From contig NZ_BMNH01000011.1 of assembly GCF_014646355.1 (NCBI RefSeq), positions 153,203 through 217,202 of the forward strand: a stretch of 64,000 nt of DNA. Direction: 5' to 3'. Below the pieces are notes generated by a model. The model saw only the letters and a program-made list of their open reading frames with translations. It was not told the origin of the DNA and did not search any database. The DNA is from Nonomuraea cavernae. Its GTDB lineage: Bacteria; Actinomycetota; Actinomycetes; Streptosporangiales; Streptosporangiaceae. A program made the translations under genes and the position numbers. The stretch's first letter is position 1, and every line of letters starts with the position of its first letter. Positions 8,414 to 15,587 of this stretch are shown one piece after another.

Positions 8414-9055
8414 TCAGAGCGCGCCTATGACGGCGGCGCCGGCAACGGCACCGAAACCGATCAACCCGAGGATGCACACCACCTGCACGGCCGGCCGGGA
8501 GCGGGTGAGCAGTCGTTGCACCCACATGGGTTCACCGAACGCGTTGACCGGTCGCCAGGGAGGAAGGAGCGTGGAGGCGGCCAAGGACAAGGAGAAGCCG
8601 AGGCCGTAGGCCAGGCCGAGCCACCAGGGCGCGAGCTGGAGCAGCACGAGGCCGAGGGTGACCCAGGTCAGGGAGGACACCCTGATCGTGGTCACCGCCG
8701 TCCCGGTGTCGATGCCCCACATGAACGTGCCCAGGTAAGGGCCGAACCTGTCCTCCAACGCCTTGGGCGTCTGCCTGCGAAGCGTCAGCTTGCAGACATC
8801 CCCTGCCCTGAGACTGATGATGTCGACGACGAGCATGCCCACGACGAGAATCCCCGCCGGCGCCACCCGTACGCCTTCCGGCAACCAGCCGATCCCGAAC
8901 GCGGCGCCGACGAAGGTCACCAAGCCGAAAACCAGCGTGGCGGACAGCACGAATCCGGCAGCCAGCGCGGCGAGGGGACGCGCTGCGCGGTGGCGACGGA
9001 TCTTGGTGGCCCCCTGGACCAGGGGGTGCGGCAGTTCCATGGCTGGTCTGAACAT
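8414..9055 (-). CDS. Integral membrane protein of the Mau-like cluster
   Basis: A 213-residue protein with about six hydrophobic segments (PLAALAAGFVLSATLVFGLV, PAGILVVGMLVVDIISL, TWVTLGLVLLQLAPWWL, LGFSLSLAASTLL, VVCILGLIGFGAVAGAAVIG). It ends a minus-strand run that begins with the Tat-like gene at 10648. The family is not recognised. Its position suggests a membrane partner for the secreted Cys-rich protein, possibly in assembly or electron transfer, but this is context only. No clear ribosome site precedes ATG 9055. ATG 9040 is an alternative. Confidence 0.65.
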   Translation of the reverse strand: MFRPAMELPHPLVQGATKIRRHRAARPLAALAAGFVLSATLVFGLVTFVGAAFGIGWLPEGVRVAPAGILVVGMLVVDIISLRAGDVCKLTLRRQTPKALEDRFGPYLGTFMWGIDTGTAVTTIRVSSLTWVTLGLVLLQLAPWWLGLAYGLGFSLSLAASTLLPPWRPVNAFGEPMWVQRLLTRSRPAVQVVCILGLIGFGAVAGAAVIGAL

Positions 9056-9073
9056 GCCGACGAAGGAGAGGCC

Positions 9074-9151
9074 TCAAGGGCTGAACAGCTGGGCGAACCC
9101 GGCCACCGCCGCCAGCAGGACCGCCCCCAGGGCTATGGCGTCAGGGGGCAC
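9074..9151 (-). CDS. Possible single-span membrane peptide or gene remnant
   Basis: From GTG 9151 a 25-residue frame reads PPDAIALGAVLLAAVAGFAQ then LFSP, one hydrophobic span. Upstream the same frame is open to a stop near 9217 but has no better start. It lies between the Cys-rich protein gene and the membrane protein gene on the same strand. It could be a small membrane subunit, or the tail of a decayed gene. No ribosome site is evident. Confidence 0.28.
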   Translation of the reverse strand: MPPDAIALGAVLLAAVAGFAQLFSP

Positions 9152-9229
9152 GGTGACGCGGCCCTGCCTGACGGCGGTCGCCCGGCCCGGCTGCCGTGAG
9201 CACTTCCACCCCGTTCATCCTCAGATCAG

Positions 9230-9631
9230 TCAGCAGGCGTTTTGGTCGATCATGACGGAGCAGGTGTAGGAGGTGCCGTTCCAGCACGAGGTGCCGCCCT
9301 TCTGGCACTCTCCGCACGTGATCGGCCGGACACCGGCGATGCAGCCCCATGACCGTTTCGTCCAGCCGGATGGGCAGCAGAAGCTGCAGTTGCTCGGGCA
9401 ACCGCGGCTGCAGTTGTTGTTCCTCGCCAGGTGGCAGCAGGCTTTGTGGTAGCCGTCCGCCGAGGCCTGGGAGGAGGTCGCGACGATGGTGGCGATGCCT
9501 CCCACCAAGGCGATCCCACCTTTGGAGAGGATTCCGAGCAGGCCGCGACGACGGATCGGCTCGAAGCCGGCGGACTCGTCGTGGGCGTGCTCGGCGACTG
9601 AACCGGTAAGGGGCGGGGCAGTCATCTTCAC
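9230..9631 (-). CDS. Tat-exported Cys-rich protein resembling methylamine dehydrogenase light chain
   Basis: A 133-residue protein. GTG 9631 lies 9 nt after GGAGGT; an ATG at 9625 is alternative. A long polar N-region leads to RRRGLLGILSKGG and a hydrophobic stretch ending ASA, a twin-arginine signal. The mature part (about 75 residues) holds 13 cysteines in a pattern reminiscent of MauA, the tryptophan-tryptophylquinone subunit of methylamine dehydrogenase: the end reads SCWNGTSYTCSVMI, close to the WC...N...YHC.M.VI end of MauA. Similarity is by eye. Mature MauA is larger, and no mauB heavy-chain or mauG gene is present here. It follows the MauE-like gene by 2 nt. Other Cys-rich secreted proteins are the alternative. 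Confidence 0.6.
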   Translation of the reverse strand: MKMTAPPLTGSVAEHAHDESAGFEPIRRRGLLGILSKGGIALVGGIATIVATSSQASADGYHKACCHLARNNNCSRGCPSNCSFCCPSGWTKRSWGCIAGVRPITCGECQKGGTSCWNGTSYTCSVMIDQNAC

Positions 9632-9633
9632 GA

Positions 9634-10212
9634 TCACTTCACCTCCAGCGAGGACGGCCCGCCGACCTCGATCGTTCGGTTGGCGCGCAGCGACTCGAGC
9701 AGCGCGTAGAGCTGTCGGGAGGACGGAACGGTGGTCGCCCGGGTGAACCGCCCCTCCTCGACCACGATGGCCACCGGGGTCGATTGAATGCCCTGAGCGG
9801 CCGGCCAGTCCGGAGCCAGCAGGTACAGCGCGGCGGCCACGCCCAGCCAGGCCGGTAGGAGACCGATCTGCCGACGACCGAGCATGCTGCCGCCCGCGCC
9901 AAGGCATGAGCACGTGATGTTTCGGCCGGTACGGAGAGCGAGCAACCCGGCGACGGCGAACAACACTCCCAGCCCGGCGACCGATGCGACCGGCCAGGTC
10001 GCCGACGGGACCAGAACCAGGCCGGCGCCCGTGACGATCTCGGCGACGGGAACGGCGACGGCGAGCAGGCTCCCCGCTCTTCCGGCGAAACCGAGTTGCG
10101 CGAGGGTGCCCATGAACTGCCCGCGTTCCCGGAGCTTTTCGAGCCCTGCCCAGAGCAGGATCCCGGACAGCGGAAACGTCAGCAGCAATGCCGCTATCCC
10201 CGCCTCAGCCAT
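9634..10212 (-). CDS. MauE/DoxX-like membrane protein
   Basis: A 192-residue protein with four predicted membrane spans in the first 150 residues and a short extracytoplasmic tail. LLWAGLEKLRERGQFMGTL and the Cys pair in RNITCSCLGAGGSMLGRR match the MauE family, membrane proteins tied to disulfide formation and maturation of the methylamine dehydrogenase light chain. It overlaps the upstream Tat-derived gene by 8 nt and is 2 nt from the Cys-rich protein gene, so these are one transcript. The likely role is disulfide assembly of that partner. In the absence of other mau genes the true pathway is open. Confidence 0.72.
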   Translation of the reverse strand: MAEAGIAALLLTFPLSGILLWAGLEKLRERGQFMGTLAQLGFAGRAGSLLAVAVPVAEIVTGAGLVLVPSATWPVASVAGLGVLFAVAGLLALRTGRNITCSCLGAGGSMLGRRQIGLLPAWLGVAAALYLLAPDWPAAQGIQSTPVAIVVEEGRFTRATTVPSSRQLYALLESLRANRTIEVGGPSSLEVK

Positions 10213-10648
10213 GGAAGCGTAAAGCGACCGCGGTCAAAGAATTGTCTGTCCGGTTGCGGATGCAGAAAGCATCCGCATGGGAGCCGTCCGCCGACTTCTC
10301 GCCCATTTGGATCGTCTGCGGGGTGATGTTCATGCTCGCGCCCGCCACGCTCACGGAGCGTCCGCGCTGAGTGCCGAGCGAGCCGGAGACGGAGACGACC
10401 ACCGGCGCCGCATGGTCGGGCACGCCGTGGAACTCGGCCTTCATCACCATGACAGGGTCGCCCGGCCGCAACTGCCAACCGGGAGGGAAACCGACCGGCG
10501 GGACCAGCACGGTACCGCCTGCGTCGAGCGCTACCTCGACCAGCGCACCGTCTGCTCGGGTCACCTGTCCGACCTGCGCGCCGGGGCCCGCTGATCCGAT
10601 GGCCGCGCTGTCGCCCACGGCGACCACACCGGCCGCACCGGCCGCCAC
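10205..10648 (-). CDS. Hypothetical protein, probably 5'-truncated Tat substrate
   Basis: From GTG 10648 the protein has 147 residues, starting in the middle of a signal-like AAGAAGVVAVG. The same frame continues upstream into FTRRGVLKKSAAVAAG, a textbook twin-arginine motif, but reaches a stop near 10770 without ATG, GTG or TTG. The start therefore seems lost, with a polyprenyl-synthase remnant lying where it should be. The mature region is beta-rich (VLVPPVGFPPGWQLRPGDPVMV, PVVVSVSGSLG) and has one cysteine. No family is recognised. It overlaps the MauE-like gene by 8 nt. It may be a broken gene or be expressed from the internal GTG. Confidence 0.5.
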   Translation of the reverse strand: MAAGAAGVVAVGDSAAIGSAGPGAQVGQVTRADGALVEVALDAGGTVLVPPVGFPPGWQLRPGDPVMVMKAEFHGVPDHAAPVVVSVSGSLGTQRGRSVSVAGASMNITPQTIQMGEKSADGSHADAFCIRNRTDNSLTAVALRFHG

Positions 10649-10694
10649 CGCGGCTGACTTCTTAAGAACTCCTCGTCGCGTGAACCGCCCAGGT

Positions 10695-10790
10695 CGCTCT
10701 GGGCCCCCTTGACGAGTGAGTACGCGATCCCCAGATGGCGTCCGTACGCGGCCAAGGCCTCAGTGGTGGGCGCGTCACACCCGCCGGGCC
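10695..10790 (-). pseudogene. Remnant of a polyprenyl (isoprenyl diphosphate) synthase gene
   Basis: One minus-strand frame reads EALAAYGRHLGIAYSLVKG. This matches the conserved 'LaaYGrhLGiAFQlvDDllG' segment before the second Asp-rich motif of polyprenyl synthases, but with the Asp pair lost. There is no surrounding domain, and the frame breaks into the Tat-like gene within 40 bases. I read it as a short degenerate fragment at a recombination junction. Confidence 0.5.
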
Positions 10791-10870
10791 GGGCCCCGGC
10801 CGGCACGGCAGTTCGAACGCCATGGCGGTCTCTACACCGTGGATCCACTTCGCCGACCGAGCGTGCCGGC

Positions 10871-10902
10871 GATGGCCCCGCCGGACGTGTGGCGGGGCCA
10901 TC
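10871..10902. terminator. Hairpin terminator downstream of alpha/beta hydrolase gene
   Basis: GATGGCCCCGCC pairs perfectly with GGCGGGGCCATC around an 8-nt loop. It lies 30 bases past the stop of the minus-strand alpha/beta hydrolase gene. Confidence 0.75.
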
Positions 10903-10932
10903 GCGGTGCCACGTGCGCTGGATCGGGCCGTC

Positions 10933-11799
10933 TCAGCCGGCCAGGACCTGGCGGAGGGTGACGGCGAAGGCGTCCGGGTCGCCCTTCATGCCGAAGTCGC
11001 CGTCGAGGAAACCGCCGTGGTGGCTGGGGAAGGTCACGGGGGTCGTGCCCAGCCGCTCGGCGACCGCCACGCCCGCGCGGTGGGCCATCTCCCCCTCCGA
11101 CTCGGCTCCGACGCCGATGACGACGCGGGTCGACGCCGCGCGCAGCGCCTCGAAGTCGTGCTCGTAGTGCGTGCAACTGATGAGGTTCTGCGCGAACAGC
11201 GCGTCGTCGCGGGAACCGTCGTCTTCCGCCGGCAGGCCGAAGTCGCCCGGGCTCGGAGCCGGCCGTCCGGCGAGGTCGGCCGGGATCTCGCCCCGCAGGC
11301 TGCTGACCGCGATGAACTTCACCATCGCCGGCCCGAAGCCCTCGCGCTCGTACGTCCGGCGGACGTCCGCGATCGCGGCCATCGCCTGCTCACGGTCCGG
11401 CAGCACCGGGGCGGCCGGCGGCTCGTGGGCCACGAGGGTGCGCACCTGCTCCGGATGCCGGGCCACCAGCGCCAGGGCGTTGACCGCCCCGCCACTGCTG
11501 GCGAAGATGTCCACCGGTCCGCCGCCGAGCGCGGTGATCAGCCGGTGCAGGTCGTCGGCGTGCTGGTCGGGCGTCGACTCGGCGGCGCCGTCGGTCCGCT
11601 CGCTGCGGCCGATGCCGCGCGGGTCGTAGGTCGCCACCGTACGGTCCCGGAAACGCTCGGCCAGGCCGGCGAACCCGGTGGCGTCCATCGGCGACCCGAT
11701 CATCAGCAGGATCGGCTCGGTGCCCGCCTCGGCCTCCCGCACGTCGTAGTGCAGGATGGCGCCGGGCACCTCAAGGGTGCGGGTCTTGGGCTCGCTCAC
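10933..11799 (-). CDS. Alpha/beta hydrolase
   Basis: A 288-residue cytoplasmic alpha/beta-hydrolase. Features: oxyanion region LLMIGSPMDATGF, YDPRGIGRSERTDG, the nucleophile elbow FASSGGAVNAL (serine in an A-S-S-G-G variant of GxSxG), and a C-terminal SHHGGFL histidine. These support a serine hydrolase, perhaps an esterase, lactonase or haloperoxidase-like enzyme. The substrate is unknown. ATG 11799 begins MSEPKTRTLEVPG. It stands alone between a 239-bp gap with no gene (11800-12038) and the hairpin terminator at 10871. Confidence 0.85.
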   Translation of the reverse strand: MSEPKTRTLEVPGAILHYDVREAEAGTEPILLMIGSPMDATGFAGLAERFRDRTVATYDPRGIGRSERTDGAAESTPDQHADDLHRLITALGGGPVDIFASSGGAVNALALVARHPEQVRTLVAHEPPAAPVLPDREQAMAAIADVRRTYEREGFGPAMVKFIAVSSLRGEIPADLAGRPAPSPGDFGLPAEDDGSRDDALFAQNLISCTHYEHDFEALRAASTRVVIGVGAESEGEMAHRAGVAVAERLGTTPVTFPSHHGGFLDGDFGMKGDPDAFAVTLRQVLAG

Positions 11800-12038
11800 G
11801 GCTGTTCTCCGTTCCGATGTTTGCCATAGGGACCATCGGGAGCCGCGAAACTCATCGACCGACCGGCTCCTGACAGGGACGTCCGGCTTGAAGCGCTCCG
11901 CACGGACGAATCCGGGGGTTGCGAGCTTGGTTATCGCTCACTTGTTCGATCGCCATTGACTGTACCAGCCGTGGTGCGCTGCCGCAGCAGGCTCCGGTCA
12001 AGGCACGCTCAGGCGCCGGGACGATCGCGCGCCCGCTA

Positions 12039-13475
12039 TCAGTGGCTCGCGGCGGGAACGATCGGCTCGGCGTGCGCCTCGGGCTGCGCGGCCCGGCGCG
12101 GAAGGGCCAGGGTGATCGCCGCGGCGGTCAGCGCGGCGCCGCAGCCGATGAGCATGCCGACCCGGAAGCCGCCCTCCGAGGGCACCATCGCCGACCCGAA
12201 CCGGATGGTCATCTGCGACAGGACCAGGCCGATCACGGCCGCCGAGGTCGTGGTGCCGATGGACCGCATCAACGTGTTGAAGCTGTTGGCCGCCGCGGTC
12301 TCCGAACGGGGCACGACGCCCATGATGAGGGCCGGCATCGAGCCGTAGGCGAAACCGATGCCGATGCTGCAGACGCAGGTGACGACCAGCATGCCCCAGG
12401 GTGAGCCGAGCAGGACCAGGGAGGAGCCGTAGCCGAGCGCCATGATGAGGCTGCCGGTGATCAGCGTGACCTTGGGGCCGCGGGCGGCCGACAGCCGGGC
12501 GCCGACGGGTGAGACGAGCATCATCATCAGGCCCGAGGGCGCCATCCACAGGCCGGCGGCCAGCATCGACTGGCCCAGGCCGTAGCCGGTGGCCTTCGGA
12601 AGCTGCAGGATCTGCATGATGATCAGCGCCTGGGCGTACATGGCGAAGCCGACCACGATCGAGGCGAGGTTGGTGAGCAGCACCTGACGCCGGGCGGTGA
12701 CCCGCAGGTCGACCAGCGGAGTGTCGTCGCGCAGCTCCCACCAGCCCCACGCGAGCAGGACGACCGGCGCGGCGCCCAGCAGGCCGAGCGTGGTGCCGCT
12801 GGTCCAGCCCCAGTCGGCCCCCTTGGACACGCCCAGCAGCAGGCACACCAGCCCGGCGCCCAGGCCGAGCGCGCCGACGACGTCGAGGCGTCCCGGGGTC
12901 CGGGCGGGCGTGGGCGGCACCAGCGTGCCGATCAGCACGGCCACCAGCACGCTGAGCGCGGCCGTGCCCCAGAACAGCACCCGCCAGCTGGCGTACTCGG
13001 CCACCCCGGCCGCGATCGGCATCCCGAGCGCGCCGCCGATGCCCATGGAGGAGCTCATCAGCGCGATGGAGGGGCCCAGCCGCTCGGGCGGCAGCAGGTC
13101 GCGCAGCGCGCTGATGCCCAGCGGGATCAGGCCCATGCCCATGCCCTGCAGGCCACGGCCCACGATCATCGGCGCGAGGGAGCCGGCCAGCGCGCAGATC
13201 ACACAGCCCACGACGAGCGGCACCGAGCAGACGAGCATCATGCGGCGCTTGCCGTAGAGGTCGCCGAGCCGGCCGGTCACCGGCGTCGTGACGGCTCCGG
13301 CCAGCAGCGTGGCGGTGATCACCCAGGAGGCGTTGGACGCGCTGGTGCCCAGCAGCCGGGGCAGCTCACCGATCAGCGGCACCACCAGGGTCTGGGTGAG
13401 CGAGGCGACGATGCCGGCCACCGCCATCACGATCACGATGCCCTGAGGGCGGGAACGGGTCGCGGGCTCCCCCAC
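12039..13475 (-). CDS. MFS drug exporter (DHA2/EmrB-like)
   Basis: A 478-residue membrane protein with about 14 hydrophobic spans. Signatures are the MFS motif A loop GRLGDLYGKRRMML, motif C-like GLIPLGISALRDLLPP, SSMGIGGALGMPIAAG, and SFNTLMRSIGTTTSAAVIG near the end, as in EmrB/QacA proton-driven multidrug or metabolite exporters. GTG 13475 is preferred because GAGGGAG lies 6 nt upstream; GTG 13505 would add 10 residues. It is divergent from a MarR regulator across a long palindrome, the standard layout for a repressor-controlled efflux pump. The exported compound is unknown. Confidence 0.88.
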   Translation of the reverse strand: MGEPATRSRPQGIVIVMAVAGIVASLTQTLVVPLIGELPRLLGTSASNASWVITATLLAGAVTTPVTGRLGDLYGKRRMMLVCSVPLVVGCVICALAGSLAPMIVGRGLQGMGMGLIPLGISALRDLLPPERLGPSIALMSSSMGIGGALGMPIAAGVAEYASWRVLFWGTAALSVLVAVLIGTLVPPTPARTPGRLDVVGALGLGAGLVCLLLGVSKGADWGWTSGTTLGLLGAAPVVLLAWGWWELRDDTPLVDLRVTARRQVLLTNLASIVVGFAMYAQALIIMQILQLPKATGYGLGQSMLAAGLWMAPSGLMMMLVSPVGARLSAARGPKVTLITGSLIMALGYGSSLVLLGSPWGMLVVTCVCSIGIGFAYGSMPALIMGVVPRSETAAANSFNTLMRSIGTTTSAAVIGLVLSQMTIRFGSAMVPSEGGFRVGMLIGCGAALTAAAITLALPRRAAQPEAHAEPIVPAASH

Positions 13476-13510
13476 GCGGAACTCCCTCGCACTCCGGACC
13501 GACACAGATG

Positions 13511-13545
13511 ATGTGCACTCTACACATGGTGTGTGACATGCACAT
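13511..13545. promoter_or_regulatory. Nested palindromic MarR operator
   Basis: ATGTGCA (13511) pairs with TGCACAT (13539-13545), and ACAC (13522) pairs with GTGT (13531-13534), both centred on 13528. Twelve of 16 positions per half-site are symmetric. It sits between the divergent MFS and MarR genes, so it probably controls both. Confidence 0.65.
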
Positions 13546-13605
13546 AATATGGGGGTTACACATCACAAGGCAGACACGCAGGCGCGCCAAGGGAGTAGGA
13601 CCGGC

Positions 13606-14043
13606 ATGGACAAGCCCACGCATCTGATCGAGTACGAGACGATGCTGCTCGGGCGTTTCCGCCACGTCGACCGCAGCGCCTACACCCTGCTCAGCCGCCT
13701 GCGGATGGAGGGCCCGATGTCCATCGGGCAGCTCAGCGACGCGTTCTGCCTGGACGTCTCCACCCTCAACCGCCAGACCACGGCCCTGCTGCGCGACGGG
13801 CTGGTCGAGCGCATCCCCGATCCCGAGGGCGGCATGGCGCGCAAGTTCCGCCTCACGTCGGCGGGTGAGCGCCATCTCGACGAGGAGCACGCCCGGAACA
13901 TCCGGGGCCTGGAGAAGGTGCTGGCCGACTGGTCGCCCGAGGACGTCGCCGCCTTCGCCGCCTACCTCAAGCGGTTCAACACGGACGTGGAGCGCCTGGG
14001 CGGGCGGCCCTGGCCGCGCCCGGAACGTTCGCGGACGTCCTGA
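13606..14043 (+). CDS. MarR-family transcriptional regulator of the MFS exporter
   Basis: A 145-residue winged-helix regulator. The DNA-binding region runs MSIGQLSDAFCLDVSTLNRQ, TTALLRDGLVERIPDPEGG, ARKFRLTSAGE, followed by the C-terminal dimer helix. ATG 13606 follows AAGGGAGTAGGA. It is divergent from the MFS exporter and next to an extended palindrome, so it most likely represses both genes until an effector, perhaps the exported compound, binds. The 3' end and downstream sequence contain a degenerate 43-bp duplication. Confidence 0.88.
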   Translation: MDKPTHLIEYETMLLGRFRHVDRSAYTLLSRLRMEGPMSIGQLSDAFCLDVSTLNRQTTALLRDGLVERIPDPEGGMARKFRLTSAGERHLDEEHARNIRGLEKVLADWSPEDVAAFAAYLKRFNTDVERLGGRPWPRPERSRTS

Positions 14044-14078
14044 GGGGCCGGCCGCCGTTCTCGGAACGTTCGCGGACG
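14021..14078 (+). repeat. Short direct duplication at the 3' end of the MarR gene
   Basis: CGGAACGTTCGCGGACG occurs at 14021-14037 and 14062-14078. Similar GC-rich sequence flanks each copy, suggesting a decayed tandem duplication spanning the stop codon. Confidence 0.6.
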
Positions 14079-14106
14079 GCCCGTGAGGCCCGGCTCCAGC
14101 CGCGTT

Positions 14107-14835
14107 CTAGCCGGCGTCCTCGCGGCCGCCGAGGGTGCGCAGGGTGACGTCCAGCCGGGAGGCGAGCTCCTCGACGGTCGTGCCGTAGGTCTCGGCGACC
14201 GTCACGCCGTCCGGGCCGAGGTGGAAGATCGCCCGGTCGGTGTAGAGACGGCTCACGCAGGCCAGCCCGGTCAGCGGGTACGTGCACTCCGGGACGAGTT
14301 TGGGCGTGCCGTCCCTGGCGAACAGCGTCATCATGACGAACACGTTCTTGGCGCCGATGGCCAGATCCATGGCGCCTCCCACGGCGGGGATCGCGTCGGG
14401 GGCGCCGGTGTGCCAGTTGGCCAGGTCGCCACGCTCGGACACCTGGTAGGCGCCGAGCACGCACACGTCGAGGTGGCCGCCGCGCATCATCGCGAAGGAG
14501 TCGGCGTGGTGGAAGTAGGAGGCGCCCGGCAGCTCGGTGACGGGCATCTTGCCAGCGTTGGTCAGGTCGGGGTCGATCTCGTCGCCGTGCGCGGCGGGGC
14601 CCATCCCGAGCATGCCGTTCTCGGTGTGCAGGATGACCCCGGAGCCCGCGGGGAGGTGGTCGGCGACCGTGGTCGGCTGTCCGATGCCGAGGTTGACGAA
14701 CGACCCCGGCGGGATGTCGCGGGCCACGAGGGCGGCCAGCTCGTCGCGGTCGAGCGGGCCGCGGCCGGTGTGCTCGACGGTCCGGGCGTCGGGGTGCACG
14801 TCGGGGTTGGTGTCGGGGTTGAGGGAGACGGTCAC
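14107..14835 (-). CDS. pcaJ: 3-oxoadipate CoA-transferase subunit B
   Basis: A 242-residue family I CoA-transferase beta subunit. Motifs are VNLGIGQPTTVADHLP and HTENGMLGMGP, where E72 is the glutamate that forms the CoA thioester intermediate, then GGHLDVCVLGAYQVSERGDL and GGAMDLAIGAKNVFV. With the alpha subunit it should transfer CoA from succinyl-CoA to 3-oxoadipate in the beta-ketoadipate pathway. Its start overlaps the end of pcaI by 4 nt. The family also contains acetoacetate/succinyl-CoA transferases, but the neighbouring PcaF-like thiolase favours 3-oxoadipate. Confidence 0.83.
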   Translation of the reverse strand: MTVSLNPDTNPDVHPDARTVEHTGRGPLDRDELAALVARDIPPGSFVNLGIGQPTTVADHLPAGSGVILHTENGMLGMGPAAHGDEIDPDLTNAGKMPVTELPGASYFHHADSFAMMRGGHLDVCVLGAYQVSERGDLANWHTGAPDAIPAVGGAMDLAIGAKNVFVMMTLFARDGTPKLVPECTYPLTGLACVSRLYTDRAIFHLGPDGVTVAETYGTTVEELASRLDVTLRTLGGREDAG

Positions 14836-15509
14836 GCTGAGACCTCCGCTGCGCTCAGGTCGAGGATCCGGTCAACGTAGACGCAAGGGGTGACGACGGT
14901 CTCGGGATCCAGCTCGCCGACCTCGACGACCCGGTGCACCTCGGCGATCGTCGTCGTCGCGGCGGTCGCCATGACGGGCCCGAAGTTGCGGGCGGTCTTG
15001 CGGTAGACGAGGTTGCCCATCCGGTCGCCCACGTGGGCGCGGATGAGCGCGACGTCACCCTTGATCGGATATTCCAGCACGTGGTCGCGGCCGTCGATGG
15101 TGCGCGTCTCCTTGCCCTCGGCCAGGGGCGTGCCGACGCCGGTGGGACTGTAGAAGGCGCCGATCCCGGCGCCGGCGGCGCGCATCCGCTCGGCGAGATT
15201 GCCCTGCGGCACCAGCTCCAGCTCGATCCGCCCCTCCCGGTAGAGGGAGTCGAAGACCCAGGAGTCGCTCTGCCGGGGGAACGAGCAGATCATCTTGCGC
15301 ACCCGGCCGGCCGCGAGCAGCGCCGCCAGGCCGGTGTCGCCGTTGCCGGCGTTGTTGCTGACCACGGTCAGATCGGTGGCGCCCTGCCGGATCAGCGCGT
15401 CGATCAGGGTGACCGGCATGCCGGCCATGCCGAACCCGCCGATGAGGACGGTGGAGCCGTCCGCGATGCCCGCGACGGCGGCGCCTGGATCGGCGGTGAC
15501 CAAGGTCAT
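14832..15509 (-). CDS. pcaI: 3-oxoadipate CoA-transferase subunit A
   Basis: A 225-residue alpha subunit of a family I CoA-transferase: GSTVLIGGFGMAGMPVTLID, SNNAGNGDTGLAALL, MICSFPRQSD, ELVPQGNLAERMRAAGAGI, YSPTGVGTPLAEGKE and ALIRAHVGDRMGNLVYRKTA are all family signatures. It acts with the overlapping pcaJ product. A ribosome site (AAAGGA) precedes ATG 15509. Between it and pcaF lie a hairpin (15530) and a short duplication, which may lower transcription of pcaIJ relative to the upstream genes. Confidence 0.85.
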   Translation of the reverse strand: MTLVTADPGAAVAGIADGSTVLIGGFGMAGMPVTLIDALIRQGATDLTVVSNNAGNGDTGLAALLAAGRVRKMICSFPRQSDSWVFDSLYREGRIELELVPQGNLAERMRAAGAGIGAFYSPTGVGTPLAEGKETRTIDGRDHVLEYPIKGDVALIRAHVGDRMGNLVYRKTARNFGPVMATAATTTIAEVHRVVEVGELDPETVVTPCVYVDRILDLSAAEVSA

Positions 15510-15529
15510 CGGATGTCCTTTGCTGGAGG

Positions 15530-15550
15530 CCCCGGGCTTCAGCCCTGGGG
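15530..15550. other. GC-rich hairpin between pcaF and pcaI
   Basis: CCCCGGGCT-TCA-AGCCC(T)GGGG type stem, nine pairs with one G-T, with a three-base loop. It could be an attenuating terminator inside the pcaFIJ operon. Hairpins with a GGGCTTCAGCCC core are also common at IS200/IS605-type transposon ends, so a transposon footprint is possible. Confidence 0.5.
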
Positions 15551-15554
15551 AGAA

Positions 15555-15587
15555 GGTCAGGAAGCGCCTGGGGAGGTCAGGAAGCGC
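15555..15587. repeat. 20-bp tandem duplication at the end of pcaF
   Basis: GGTCAGGAAGCGC occurs at 15555-15567 and 15575-15587. The second copy encodes the last residues and stop of pcaF, so the end of the gene was duplicated just downstream. Confidence 0.7.

Noticed and set aside
8265..8525. N-terminal extension of the MarR gene up to an ATG at 8525
   Set aside because: The added residues translate the antisense of the duplicated DHFR-like tail and promoter, not a conserved domain.
9230..9631. Genuine methylamine dehydrogenase light chain
   Set aside because: The mature part is shorter than MauA, and no heavy chain, MauG or electron acceptor gene accompanies it; only resemblance is claimed.
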